DNA from: Acanthaster planci
Lineage: Eukaryota > Echinodermata > Asteroidea > Valvatida > Acanthasteridae
Assembly (NCBI RefSeq): GCF_001949145.1
Contig: NW_019091556.1
Span: 385,411 to 439,680, forward strand
Reading direction: 5' to 3'
Length of the DNA: 54,270 nucleotides
Shown: piece after piece, positions 44,538-54,270 of the stretch
Position numbering within the stretch: the first letter of the stretch is position 1
How the letters are laid out: each line of letters begins with the position of its first letter
Notes under the pieces: generated by a model
Seen by the model: the letters and a program-made list of their open reading frames with translations, nothing else
The model's database searches: none
What the model was told of the DNA's origin: nothing
Made by a program: the position numbers and the translations under genes

Positions 44538-45400
44538 TTATTCAGAACTGTCACCCCTTTCAAAGAGATGAATGGCATCATCAGTGTACACCACCATTCT
44601 GTCTCTTTCTAAGAACCTGACCCCACGGAGATCTGGCACTTTCACGATGAAGCTATGCTCCTTCGTGCCCTTCCCTACGTCATGTTCCAAAACCTGCAAG
44701 CACTCACCAACCTCGAGGTGATTCACTATAAATAACTTATTCTCTTGGACTGTGACGTAGCCAGAATAGAAATTTTCCACGCCCAGAGAGCCTTGGTCGA
44801 TTGTGAACCTTACCTGTGGCACTATTTTACTATTAGTATTGCTCTTCACGATGTTATACTTCTTCACCGCGGTGCCAGAGCTCACGAATAGGCCTTGTGC
44901 TTCTTGGCAAGCATGCGCGTATGAGAACACAGGCTCGATGATATTTTCCATCCGCGTTATGCACCTACCACTCTCATCAAACAAGGAGACCGCCTTCCCA
45001 TTTCTATCCCCCACGAAAAGAAAACCAAGACTGTCCACGCACATACCAGCTAGCTGAACATATGCATGTCCTACCGGTGTCACGGAGCAAAAGTTACAGA
45101 TCTGTCCGGTGAGGACATCAAACTCAACAATCTTTCCTCTGTTTAACCCTAAGAGGAGCTTACTGGCGTTATAACAGGCAACACTACAATAGCTTTCTTC
45201 GTCCAGTATTTGATTCAAGTCAGTAAAGTGGTGAGTGTAATTTGAGTCGTACCAATGCAAGCCACGTGCATCGATGACAAACAGGCCACCATCTTGACCG
45301 CGCATGACGTCTTTAATAGCCTGGAATCCACTCCCGTTGTCGTCATGTAAAGCAGACTGGGTGACGAACTGGCCCATGGGCCTCCATTTGTTTTTGCTGT
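44538..45400 (-). CDS. exon 8 of the Ig-NHL gene: cytoplasmic NHL/six-bladed beta-propeller
   Basis: One 863-nt exon encodes about 287 residues with repeated blade motifs: KDVMRGQDGGLFVIDARG, ASKLLLGLNRGKIVEFD, AGMCVDSLGFLFVGDRNG followed by AVSLFDESGRCI, AQGLFVSSGTAVKKYN, ENKLFIVNHLEVGECLQVLE and RDRMVVYTDDAIHLFE. The third is a textbook NHL repeat, and six blades are countable. Comparable propellers form the C-terminus of TRIM2/3/32/71 proteins, where they bind protein or RNA partners. Here no RING or B-box is present and the propeller follows a membrane span, so it should be cytoplasmic. It ends ERGDSSE and a TAA stop. Confidence 0.8.
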
Positions 45401-48400
45401 CTGCAATGCAAACAATAACACAATGTGGCTTTCCGAAGATTTGACTTATATTTTGGGCTATATATGCGTTGACAGTCGAGGCTTAAGTTTACGGAAAGAA
45501 ATTTGGATCATAGTGTGTAACCCTCTTAATTCCTCGTAACGCATCTTTCGCTTGGTTTGGGCATACCGGTTCATTTTCTGAGGGCGTTCTGTTTAGAGGG
45601 CGCCCTCAAAACTCAAAGAATAGACTGACCTGTAAACAGAACGTCCAGAGCTTCTCTTACCACAAGACACAGAGAACCTGTCAATAGAATGAACGCAATG
45701 CAAAGCATCAAATTTGGAATCAGCTGTAAATGTTTTAATCGTAGCCATATGGCTGGTTGTAATCACCTTCGTCTGTCGCATCCTTCAAACCCGTCTCTAC
45801 GTTTGCATCCCCTAGCATGGGTGACATTTCTTGCTGGTTTTCTGTGGAATAAAAATCGCCTAATAATTAGATGAGCAGTTTGTTTTAATTTCATAAAAAT
45901 CGTTAACATGCTTCGAAAGCTGCTTACCACTGAGGTTCTCATCAGATGTTAGAAAACCGGAATCCAGCTGTGCATTTTTACCATTCTCGATGTCAGTATC
46001 TGGCAAAAATAATTAGAAGCTCACTGAGTGCTTCGATTGAAAAAAAGTTCATACTAAGTGTCAACACTGCTTGAGAACTAACAAGTTGGGCTGAGATCTG
46101 CACAAGTGTGGTTTACAATGAAACGAGTAATTTTACACTTCACCATTTGATCACCTGAATCTTGGCGAGTAGGCTAGTGGAAGTCCCCGCCAGCCAACAA
46201 GATAATTTTCTCAACTACATATAAGATTTCCCGTGTTTCTACTTCCGGATAATATGGTATAAGACTAGGAACCTTCCTTCCTGGTTGTTGCTGTGTCTTA
46301 ATTGGTTCTATCTGTCTGTGAGCTGACGATCGTTGGTAAATACATTTACATAACAATATATTGGGACAGCTAGGGAGATATGAAAAAAGCACCTGGCACC
46401 AACCTTGTCCCGTAGCTGCTTTCTCCTCGTGCTTCTGCAAACAGCTGAAAGTCGCGAGCTCATTGATGTGTTTCTGGATGAACTTGCGATTTCTTGGGAA
46501 GACCAGAATAGCCCAGGTGGTAAGAAGGCAGATGAGGAAGGTCGTCAACATCGCGAGAAATACAACCAAAGCCCACTTGCAGTCGCAATGAGTGTATATG
46601 GGCAACGGCAGGGTCGAACTAGAAGTGGTAGCTGCATTGTCACTACCACCTAAAGAATAACGGCAGACCATAAGTAAACAGCACACGCTTGGTTTGATAG
46701 CAAAACGTCTAACCATACACAGAAATTTGTATGCACCTGTTTAATAAGTGATTCTTGTCTGTTGTAGTCTTCAATAAATGGTTCATATCACATCATCGAT
46801 ATCGTTGAAGCATTGTGCTGTACAGAAAGATGCTTACGTGTGATGGCAAGAGTCAACTTAGATGTTCCATCTCTAACGGCGTCACCATTCGCTGTACACG
46901 TGAATTCACAAGCACCCTCAAACTGAGGCTCGACGATGTACAACCTAGAAATCATGTCGTATGTCTGATCGGCGGATAGGGGTGTGGAAGAAGCAGTCTG
47001 AACGAACATAGGCTTTCCTTCATCCACGCAGTTTGCAAACGTCCAGTCGAGGGCGGGCTTTGGATAGACAGATTTGACGGAACATTCATAAGCTACGCAG
47101 TCTTGCTGGAACGTGAGTGTCGAAGCGCACGTGTTCCTGTTCATATCACAGCCTGATATGTTGGGATATTGCTGATTTGCCTGAGCTGTCAACAAAAAAA
47201 ATCAACCCAGAACATCCGTGTCATTATGAACGGGATATATACATGTTGACAGCCCAACAATAGAGGGTTAAGCTGGGACACAAGGATTCCAGATTGTTTT
47301 TGGTATACCCAGAAAGATATGGGACGAAGGGTACCCCCTTACATGCCCAATCCCTATACACACTCTAGACTATTGTTACCTAATACACTCCCCCCCAGAT
47401 GTCTGAAGAGAATTCCTGAGATTCTGATTAAACAACGACCAGCCCAAAGGTGGGGGCGCTCTCCGTCCCATTTCTTGCTTCGTTATTATGTGCAGTCTTC
47501 AAAGCTGTGCCCATTCTGCAGTAAAAATATTCTTTTGTACTCTGCGCGCTCAAGCGTGACTTAGGTATAAGATGCCCTGGCAAGGAATGAGCAGCGTCAT
47601 TCCATCTGGCATCTTTGCTCACTTGCTCACTGCATCGGCCTGGTTTATTTTGGCTTGCTGTGTGGTCTCTGCTGGGGCGTGGCTGGAGTACATGTAACCG
47701 ATAGTCACTGGAAGTAAGGCAGAAGTACGGGTGGAATGACCAACACTGGAGGCCTCATTAAGGTGTAGAAATTTCTTGATATAAATCTGTACCATGTTAA
47801 ATGTAATGATCTTTTTAATATCTTGTCAATTACTGAAGGCTATTTCATGTCTGCTGAAATGGTCAGTGGCAGTGTTGGGAAACATTGGATATATAATACA
47901 CCATGGTTTCCTAAACTTTTGGGGTTATAACTCCTGGATAGTTCCTAGTTTTAGTCTCGAGTGTTAGGTTAATTGCTTGGCATAATTCGTGTATTTCGGT
48001 GTAGAGTCTTGTAATTTAATTTAGTATATTTTATAGGATTTTATTTGCTCAGTTTCCAGAGCCAGATGTGAGTAAAACTGAATCAATCTGTGGAAACTCT
48101 CAGAAAGTGTTTAATGGGCAGTGGTGAGAGTCTGCTTTGTTCAAATTATTTTTGCTCTGGCTAAACGTAATACTTACGTGTCATTCTGGTCTCTTGGATT
48201 TGTTTTGATATTCACGTAGCTTTAACGACAGCTGGTTTTAAGAACAAAAACAGCAAAAACAGCAACCAAATTCATGCGGCCACGGGCATTGACAATAGGA
48301 ACAAACAATATAAGCAAATAGAGTCAATTAATAATTAAGAACTTACCCACCCAGGTCATGTCAACACACCCTGTCCTTAGCTCCGAAGATACCTCGAATA

Positions 48401-50467
48401 AGTGGCAGCAGTATCGCTCTTCTCTTTTCGTGAATTCCTCCACTGCTAATCTGTTGTTTCCCACTTCCCCATACTTCGGAAAAGTGTGCCTCTCACCGTC
48501 AGAGAATTTGGCAGAAACAATATTAAGATCTCGTCTGGTTTCATTGTAAACTGACCAATAGAGTGTGACTTCATCCTGTGCCGGTGCCTTAGCGAGGATT
48601 GGACACTCGATGGTGTTATCCACTTCGTGTCTCTGAAAACTACTAACATTGCTGGCAGAAGCCTCACTTTCTCTTGGGAATATATTTCCTGTTTGGAAGA
48701 AAAAAATGCAAACAAACATACATGGTTTTCCTTTCGTTTTTTGTCTTACGTTGTTCAATTTGAAATTTCGCCACTTTGGATCAACTGATACTCTGAAACA
48801 TTAGATCGTGGTTTCTTGCTGAATGTTCAACACCTCAGATTTACATAAGATGCTCGTGTATTGTAGTATTTGCCCTACACGAGGGATGGAGTCATTGACC
48901 ATAAGGTTAGTGACGTATTCGATACGTAGCAAACTCGAGTCAGGTCTACTAAAGCTCATTACAAGCAAGAGAAATACGGCTAGACTTGAGTCCACGTTCC
49001 ATGTTACACTGGGCTGACTATAATTTGCTCCTATTTTCTTGCACACTTCCCGACGTTCAGTGTGCTGGGATAAACGAGGCTCTAGGCACCGACAAGTCTT
49101 GGTTTTGCCCCTGAAAATGGTGGCAACAAGCCCCAAACTTTAGTCAAAAATGGCAACAGGATTTTTGTTGAAATATTGTTGACAGGGTGGAATGCTTAGT
49201 TGAAATGCAACACAACAAAGAGGATGACAAAAGTCGCACCTGGTAGACGTATATATGGAGAAGAAAACAACAGAAAAGATTGCATTCGGGACTTCTCAGC
49301 CTACCTAGTACTGTTGCATCCAGATAGTCCTCGACAAACTGGCTCGAGGACTCACGCACAGTTTTACACCAGTACCTGTCGGTGTCATTCAAATACACCG
49401 GGTCGATTATGAGACCGTGAGAGGGTGAAATCTTATATCGGTCGTCCACTGCAAAGCTCTGACCATCATCAGGATAAACATGACGAAGGATGAGATCTCG
49501 TAAAGTGGCATCCTCACTCTCTCCTCTGAACCAGAAGATGACTGTCACAACATCACCGGGTCGGATGACTGAGCAGGGAAGGCAGTAGGCACGACCACTC
49601 TGGAGGTACACCTTTCTTTCACTGACGAGTAATGGACTCTGGGCTGCATCTGTGTTCACGTACAAAACATGAACTAGTCCATCGTAAGAATATCGTAATG
49701 AACCTTTACCCACACTATAGGATAAGCTTTGGAGTCTCTATGGACACGTATGTATACGCCATAGAGAACAAATACCTTGAACTTCTGTCCATGAACGGCC
49801 AAAAACCTAAACATATGCGTGAATATACAACAACCAAAACACACTGAGAGCGTTAAAATATTTTCTTTTCATTTCATGTATAATTTATCAGGGAAAACGT
49901 GAACAATATCACAATGAAAATAAAACCAAGCATTACATGGTAACACCCCGAAGGATTGTCAAAATAAATGCGAATTGAATCACAATCAACTTGCTCTCCA
50001 AATGTAACCATGTGTATTCTGTTTCCTCACGTTTCACGGGCCAGCAGTTCAGTGAAATATAGTAAGGGGGTTTAGGAATCAAAGAATAGGAATAGTACAC
50101 CTTTTTACTTCAAAGGACTTGTTTTCAACATCTATGCAAGAATAACATTGAAATAATCAGGCTGAGGATTTATTTGGCTTTCAAGTATTACTTGTAGTCA
50201 TTGATATCATTTTCTCTTGTAATTTTCTCTCGTAACTTCGATTTACACACGTACCTCTCAGTCTTGGAGAGTTCTAAATTGAATTGAACTGAATTGAGGA
50301 TACTTTTGTTTCTTACCACTTCTTCGTGTTCCACGGGAGCGTCCTAAGGTCGTATTTTGTGCCGTTATCCGGTTATCCTTCGCTGGCCCAACTCCACTAA
50401 GTATCTGTTGGAATCCAACTCTCCAGCTGAGAGCCACAAGGACTAGCAGTGTAGTTGATCTCATCAT
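44538..50467 (-). CDS. Ig3-TM-NHL propeller receptor
   Basis: Eight exons, all introns phase 1: 50467-50317, 49649-49305, 48688-48347, 47185-46838, 46649-46404, 45999-45928, 45841-45767 and 45400-44538. They give 813 residues. Exon 1 is a signal peptide (MMRSTTLLVLVALSWRVG). Exons 2-3 are V-like Ig domains (VIFWFRG and DRYWCKT; TLYWSVYNE and ERYCCHL). Exon 4 is a third, C-like Ig domain with extra cysteines (VAYECSVKS, FTCTANG). Exon 5 holds the membrane span (WALVVFLAMLTTFLICLLTT). Exons 6-7 are an acidic, Ser/Thr-rich cytoplasmic linker. Exon 8 is an NHL-type propeller. Exons 2 and 3 match the first two Ig exons of the Ig-NACHT gene (FWFRG; NIFPRESEAS versus NTFPARPSEAS; AKFSDG versus ARFSDG). 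The exon 2 acceptor could be a few bases different. Reading past the exon 7 donor gives an alternative short tail GDYNQPYGYD and a stop. Confidence 0.78.
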
Positions 50468-51480
50468 GGAGATATCTGCCTGCCGATGGATATTTTCAAA
50501 TGAATACCACAGGAGACAGTAGGCCTATATTTAATCTAGAATGACATTCTTTAGTTTCTGAAGGGAGATAGACTCGCTCTTAGCAGTGGAGTCCATTATA
50601 TCTTCACCTATGACTTATCAGCAACAACTCTTATTTACTTCAGTCGGTAAGTGTCGCGTGGATTTGAAGATGTTTAACAGCGGGTATCCTTGAAATAAAC
50701 AATGTCAAAGTGTCCTATTTGAAAATGCATTCGGCACCCAATTTGTTCTCACATTTTGTTTTCCTTAGAAGAACCCGGAACTATACACTTACCGGTATAC
50801 CGGTATGGCATGAAACAATAACCACAGCGGTATTTACCTACTGCTCTGCCATGCACACAGGCATGTATTTTATACGTATAGAAGAGCGTCATTTATAACA
50901 AAGAAACACTGGATTTACCCCTGCAAAACAACATGTAGAGGATTCTATTTCCTGGATTACGAAACTGTGAGTGCGTCACGCCAGTGGAATGTCACGTCAA
51001 ACATGGGTGTGTTCAGATAGGCTTTACCCTTGTGTAGAAAAAAGGTAGGAACGAGTTCCATATACATGTACAGACAACACAAAATTTCCCTTAAAAATGT
51101 TACAACAGCCATCAGAAAGTGATAACATGCCCTAAAAAGTGAAATTTAGCTGAGGAAATTCCAAAGCATTCACTTACAAAACACTCAGTTTTTTCAGACA
51201 AGTCTCACAGGCTAGTGCACTTGGGCATCAAGTGTTTTCCCTATATGGAACTCTTTCTAAAGCTTAAACAAGGGGCGGGACCTGTGTACCGTGACAGTCA
51301 CATTTATCTGCAAATTCCTATGGAGCCAACAGCCCACTGAACGTCGTAGGAGTTAGCACACAAATAAACGTAGTGTGGTGTCAATGGCCTTGAGTTTTTT
51401 AATGTCAAAGGTAACTCGATACAAGTGTTGAGTAGCGTTTGCCAACGAGTGGATCGACATAAAAAAAAAAATCGGTGTCT
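50468..51480. other. 5' flank of the Ig-NHL gene
   Basis: Apart from the weak TATA-like site near 50530 and an ACCGGTATACCGGTAT palindrome near 50790-50805, nothing coding or repetitive was recognised. Confidence 0.45.
50524..50534 (-). promoter_or_regulatory. possible TATA-like element of the Ig-NHL gene
   Basis: TTAAATATAGG reads on the minus strand about 60 bp before the ATG at 50467. Spacing suits a TATA element with a short leader, but the match to consensus is partial. Confidence 0.3.
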
Positions 51481-51481
51481 G

Positions 51482-51848
51482 CGTAAGCGTAAAACGGAAG
51501 CGTAAAAGGGCCACTTGCAAATTTTTTTTTCGAGATACTATCTCGCCGCGGCGAGTTAGGTAAAACTAACTCAATTCGCTGCATAATACTCGGTATCTGG
51601 ATTTCAGACCCAGTTATTCCGTCTACTCCTCTTATCAAGGGTGCTGTAGCACCCAATGTCCACGTGACCATTGAATCATTGGGTCTGGTATCTAGACTGA
51701 GTATTAATATGCACCGAGTTGAACTAGTTTTAGATTAAAATAAAGAGATAAATAACGCCGCCTCAGATAAGTAACTCGCCGCGGCGATATAGTATCCCGA
51801 ATTTTTTTTGTTGCAACTGGCCCTTATACGCTTCCGTACGCTTCCATA
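51482..51848. mobile_element. foldback (long inverted-repeat) element
   Basis: The left arm has AAGCGTAAAAGGGCCACTTG, a T run, GATACTATCTCGCCGCGGCG and AGTTAG. The right arm is the inverse (CGCCGCGGCGATATAGTATC, an AT-rich run, CAACTGGCCCTTATACGCTT). Weaker pairing continues to the centre (CAGACCCAGTTATTC against AATCATTGGGTCTGG), so nearly the whole 367 bp folds. No ORF; edges may be off by a few bases. Confidence 0.7.
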
Positions 51849-51899
51849 GCTAACCAAGAGAACAGTTACAAGTGTTTAAAATGTCAGGTGGCTTCCATA

Positions 51900-52826
51900 A
51901 CACTCCACAACGCAGCCAAACACCACGTTGAAATACGTGTACGGCGTATTGTCAACGTTACTGGAGCAAAATTATGCGCAAAATGAAGCAAAAGATGTAT
52001 GTTACCTTGGACCACCAATGGGAAATGGCGGACCCGCCAAAGTTGTCGGGGCTGCTCTTATCAGACAGTGCTTGCAGGCATTTGATCATGGCATTCGCAT
52101 AAGTGACTTGGCTTCAACAGGCACGATGTCTGGCTCAGGTATCTGACCAGTGTGTGCCCTGAATATGGTGTCAGTAAACAATGCAATGGAGAAAAGCTAC
52201 TCGACCAAACCAAAAAGCACATAAGGGATTTCCCAGTACGTTTCGCGCCAGCCATCGTGTATATATAGCCTTTGACCTTTGCATACACGATGGTTGGCGC
52301 GAAACGTACTGGGAAATCCCTTTTGTGCTTTTTAGTTTGGTATATACATGTACGTAGTGGCATAAATTGTATGTTAATTGGTAAGGGGGGAAAGGGCATC
52401 ACTTCTACATTTTCGGTTTGATCGCTGCCACTTCATTCAGAAATGTTTTCTCTCAAATTAGGTTTAATTATTTAAGCAAAGCGAATAAACAAACTTATGA
52501 ACTGGAGGTTTCGCTAGTGGCGTGTGGACGTTTCTTTCACTTTCATATACGTCGGCAGACCAGAACCTCAGCATTGCTGGCTCTCTTTGGCTATGCTCAG
52601 AAGGTGGATAATCCGATCATGATCACAGAGTAGTAGTGGTTTATGGAACAAGATGGGAATACTTCTGTACATGTTAGTTATGATCTTGCAAGGAAGGCGT
52701 GTGCTAGGTAAGCGTGTTGTCTATAGAGATCTGAACGGTGATTCCTTACGTGCATTCATTCTCAGGGAAGTGGACGTGTTTGAATCTGTTTTGAACTGAG
52801 AACGAGGAAGGCACTAATTGGAAGTA
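51900..52826 (+). repeat. segmental duplication, copy 1 (contains an inverted duplication)
   Basis: It matches copy 2 (52982-54270) from ACACTCCACAACGCAGCC through GAACGAGGAAGGCACT, with high identity in the flanks. Copy 1 lacks about 430 bp present in copy 2 (about 53376-53800) and has a palindrome (52204-52341) in its place. The single N of the window (52829) follows it. No known protein domain in either copy. Confidence 0.85.
52204..52341. repeat. near-perfect palindrome with 59-bp arms and a 20-bp loop
   Basis: The left arm (52204-52262) begins ACCAAACCAAAAAGCACATA and the right arm (52283-52341) is its inverse, ending GTGCTTTTTAGTTTGGT, with only a few mismatches. The loop contains GCCTTTGACCTTTGC. 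Copy 2 of the duplication has only one arm, followed by the inverse of that loop sequence. Confidence 0.85.
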
Positions 52827-52981
52827 CCNTTTAGGGCGGATAATTAAAAAATTCATTGGTTAACCTTCTAAAAATTGAAAATCAAATGAAACCTAAAGGA
52901 CCAAACAACACATTGTTTTTTGTTTGAGAGGCCTCAGGGACTTCAGTTGCCTGCCATGGGGCTCCAAACTTGGTTGATTTT

Positions 52982-54270
52982 ACACTCCACAACGCAGCCA
53001 AACACCACGTTGAAATACATGTACGGCGTATTGTCAACGTTACTGGAGCAAAATTATGCGCAAAATGAAGCAAAAGATGTATGTTACCTTGGACCACCAA
53101 TGGGAAATGGCGGACCCGCCAAGGTTGTCGGGGCTGCTCTTATCAGACAGTGCTTGCAGGTATTTGATGCATTCGCATAAGTGACTTGGCTTCAACAGGC
53201 ACAATGTCTGGCTCGGGTAGCAGACCAGTGTGAGCCCTGAATACGCTGTCAGTAAACGCCTGAAGATTTCAATGCAATGGAGAAAAGCTACTCGACCAAA
53301 CCAAAAAGCACATGGATTTCCTAGTACGTTTCGCGCCAACCATCGTGTATGCAAAGGTCAAAGGCTTGCCCTTTGTTACTCTGAATACCGTGGTTTTTGC
53401 CAATGTGCAGATACCTAACCCAAGTGGACTTTGATTGTACAACGGTTTCGACTCTGCTATTGATTCATGCCTTGGGGAATCCCCGAAAAGTGTAAGATTT
53501 AAAAAGTGCTTTAAGTGAATACAAGAAGCCAGTAAAGCTGTTTGAATGAGAAAAAATAGAAAGTTCGAGGTGCATTTGGGGGATATTGAGCAGTTGAGTC
53601 GTTCAAGTAATTTGAACTTAATGATAAATTGCTCGGAGGTTTTCAAAGAAGCATTTCGAGTGAGAAGATTCTAAAGGTGTTTTGCACACTCTAAAAGACA
53701 TGTAATTTGTTAATACTTTCGATATCAAATTTCACCTTGGCCACAGATCCTACTGTGTGTCACAGGTTCTACTCGTCTCATGTAAAGGAGTTTAAATATA
53801 CGTAGTGGCATAAATTGTATGTTAATTGGTAAGGGGAAAGGGCATCACTTCTACATTTTCGTTTTGATTGATGCCACTTCATTCAGAAATGTTCTCTCCA
53901 ATTAAGTTTAATCATTTAAATAAAGCGAATAAACAATTTTATGAACTGGAGGTTTCGCTATTAGCGTGTGGACGTTTCTTTCTTTTTCATATACGTCGGC
54001 AGACCAGTACCTGCATTGCTGGCTCTCTTTGGCTATGCTCAGAAGGTGGATAATCCGATCATGATCACAGAGTAGTAGTGGTTTATGGAACAAGATGGGA
54101 ATACTTCTGTACGTGTTAGTTATGATCTTGCAAGGAAGGCGTGTGCTAGGTAAGCGTGTTGTCTATAGAGATCTGAACGGTGATTCCTTACGTGCATCCA
54201 TACTCAGGGAAGTGGACGTGTTTGAATCTGTTTTGAACTGAGAACGAGGAAGGCACTGTTGAGAAGTAAT
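52982..54270 (+). repeat. segmental duplication, copy 2 (runs to the window end)
   Basis: It repeats copy 1 at an offset of 1,082 bp at the left end. It retains extra sequence of about 430 bp (about 53376-53800) missing from copy 1 and probably represents the fuller form. Similarity still continues at the last bases of the window, so the duplication may extend beyond it. Small ORFs (for example 52920-53180) recur in both copies but have no recognised domain. Confidence 0.85.

Noticed and set aside
44176-44571. Plus-strand ORF of 131 codons opposite the Ig-NHL 3' end
   Set aside because: Overlaps the likely 3' UTR and the antisense of the propeller end. No domain and no splice partner.
46174-46403. 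Extension of Ig-NHL exon 5 into intron 5 (about 76 more residues)
   Set aside because: A phase-1 donor (CAAG then GTTGGT) fits the next exon, and the extension has no recognisable features. An intron-retention isoform remains possible.
52920-53180. Conserved short ORF in both copies of the segmental duplication
   Set aside because: The copies are too recent for ORF sharing to be evidence of coding, and no domain is seen.

Overview
The window is intron-rich metazoan DNA. Genes have GT-AG introns, signal-peptide exons and phase-1 Ig-domain exons, and there are many short inverted-repeat elements. The LRP5/6, TNF-receptor, NACHT and NHL modules, together with frequent TACATGTA and AGGCCTA words, suggest a marine invertebrate deuterostome, most likely an echinoderm and perhaps a sea star. 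The species cannot be fixed from the sequence alone.

Layout. 1-5.9 kb, minus strand: first two coding exons of an LRP5/6 Wnt co-receptor around a 5.4-kb intron. 11.7-12.1 kb, plus: a solo adenovirus-type cysteine protease ORF, probably a relic of a Maverick/adintovirus-like element. 12.2-12.9 kb and 15.6-15.8 kb: nested and dispersed repeats. 14.4-16.9 kb, minus: four-exon, two-Ig membrane protein with an apparent one-base frameshift. 20.7-26.3 kb, plus: seven-exon gene with signal peptide, four V-like Ig domains, one membrane span and a cytoplasmic NACHT-LRR module. 29.2-31.2 kb, minus: three-exon TNF-receptor-like protein without a death domain. 33.8-35.3 kb, minus: intronless rhodopsin-class GPCR with unusual signature residues. 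39.6-40.4 kb, minus: intronless short-chain dehydrogenase with a TATA box. 44.5-50.5 kb, minus: eight-exon gene with signal peptide, three Ig domains, membrane span and a cytoplasmic NHL-type propeller. 51.5-54.3 kb: foldback element and a tandem segmental duplication.

The main result is the pair of receptors at 20.7-26.3 kb and 44.5-50.5 kb. Their outer Ig domains resemble each other domain by domain, every intron is phase 1, and each ends in one large exon encoding a complete but different cytoplasmic module: NACHT-LRR in one, NHL propeller in the other. This looks like a modular family of membrane receptors in which Ig ectodomains are joined to interchangeable intracellular sensor or effector modules. 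The NACHT version would be a membrane-spanning NLR. The two-Ig gene, a TNF receptor and these receptors together suggest an immune-type neighbourhood, interleaved with unrelated genes (LRP5/6, GPCR, SDR).

All exon joins are inferred from reading frame, splice dinucleotides and phase. No transcript or database evidence was available.
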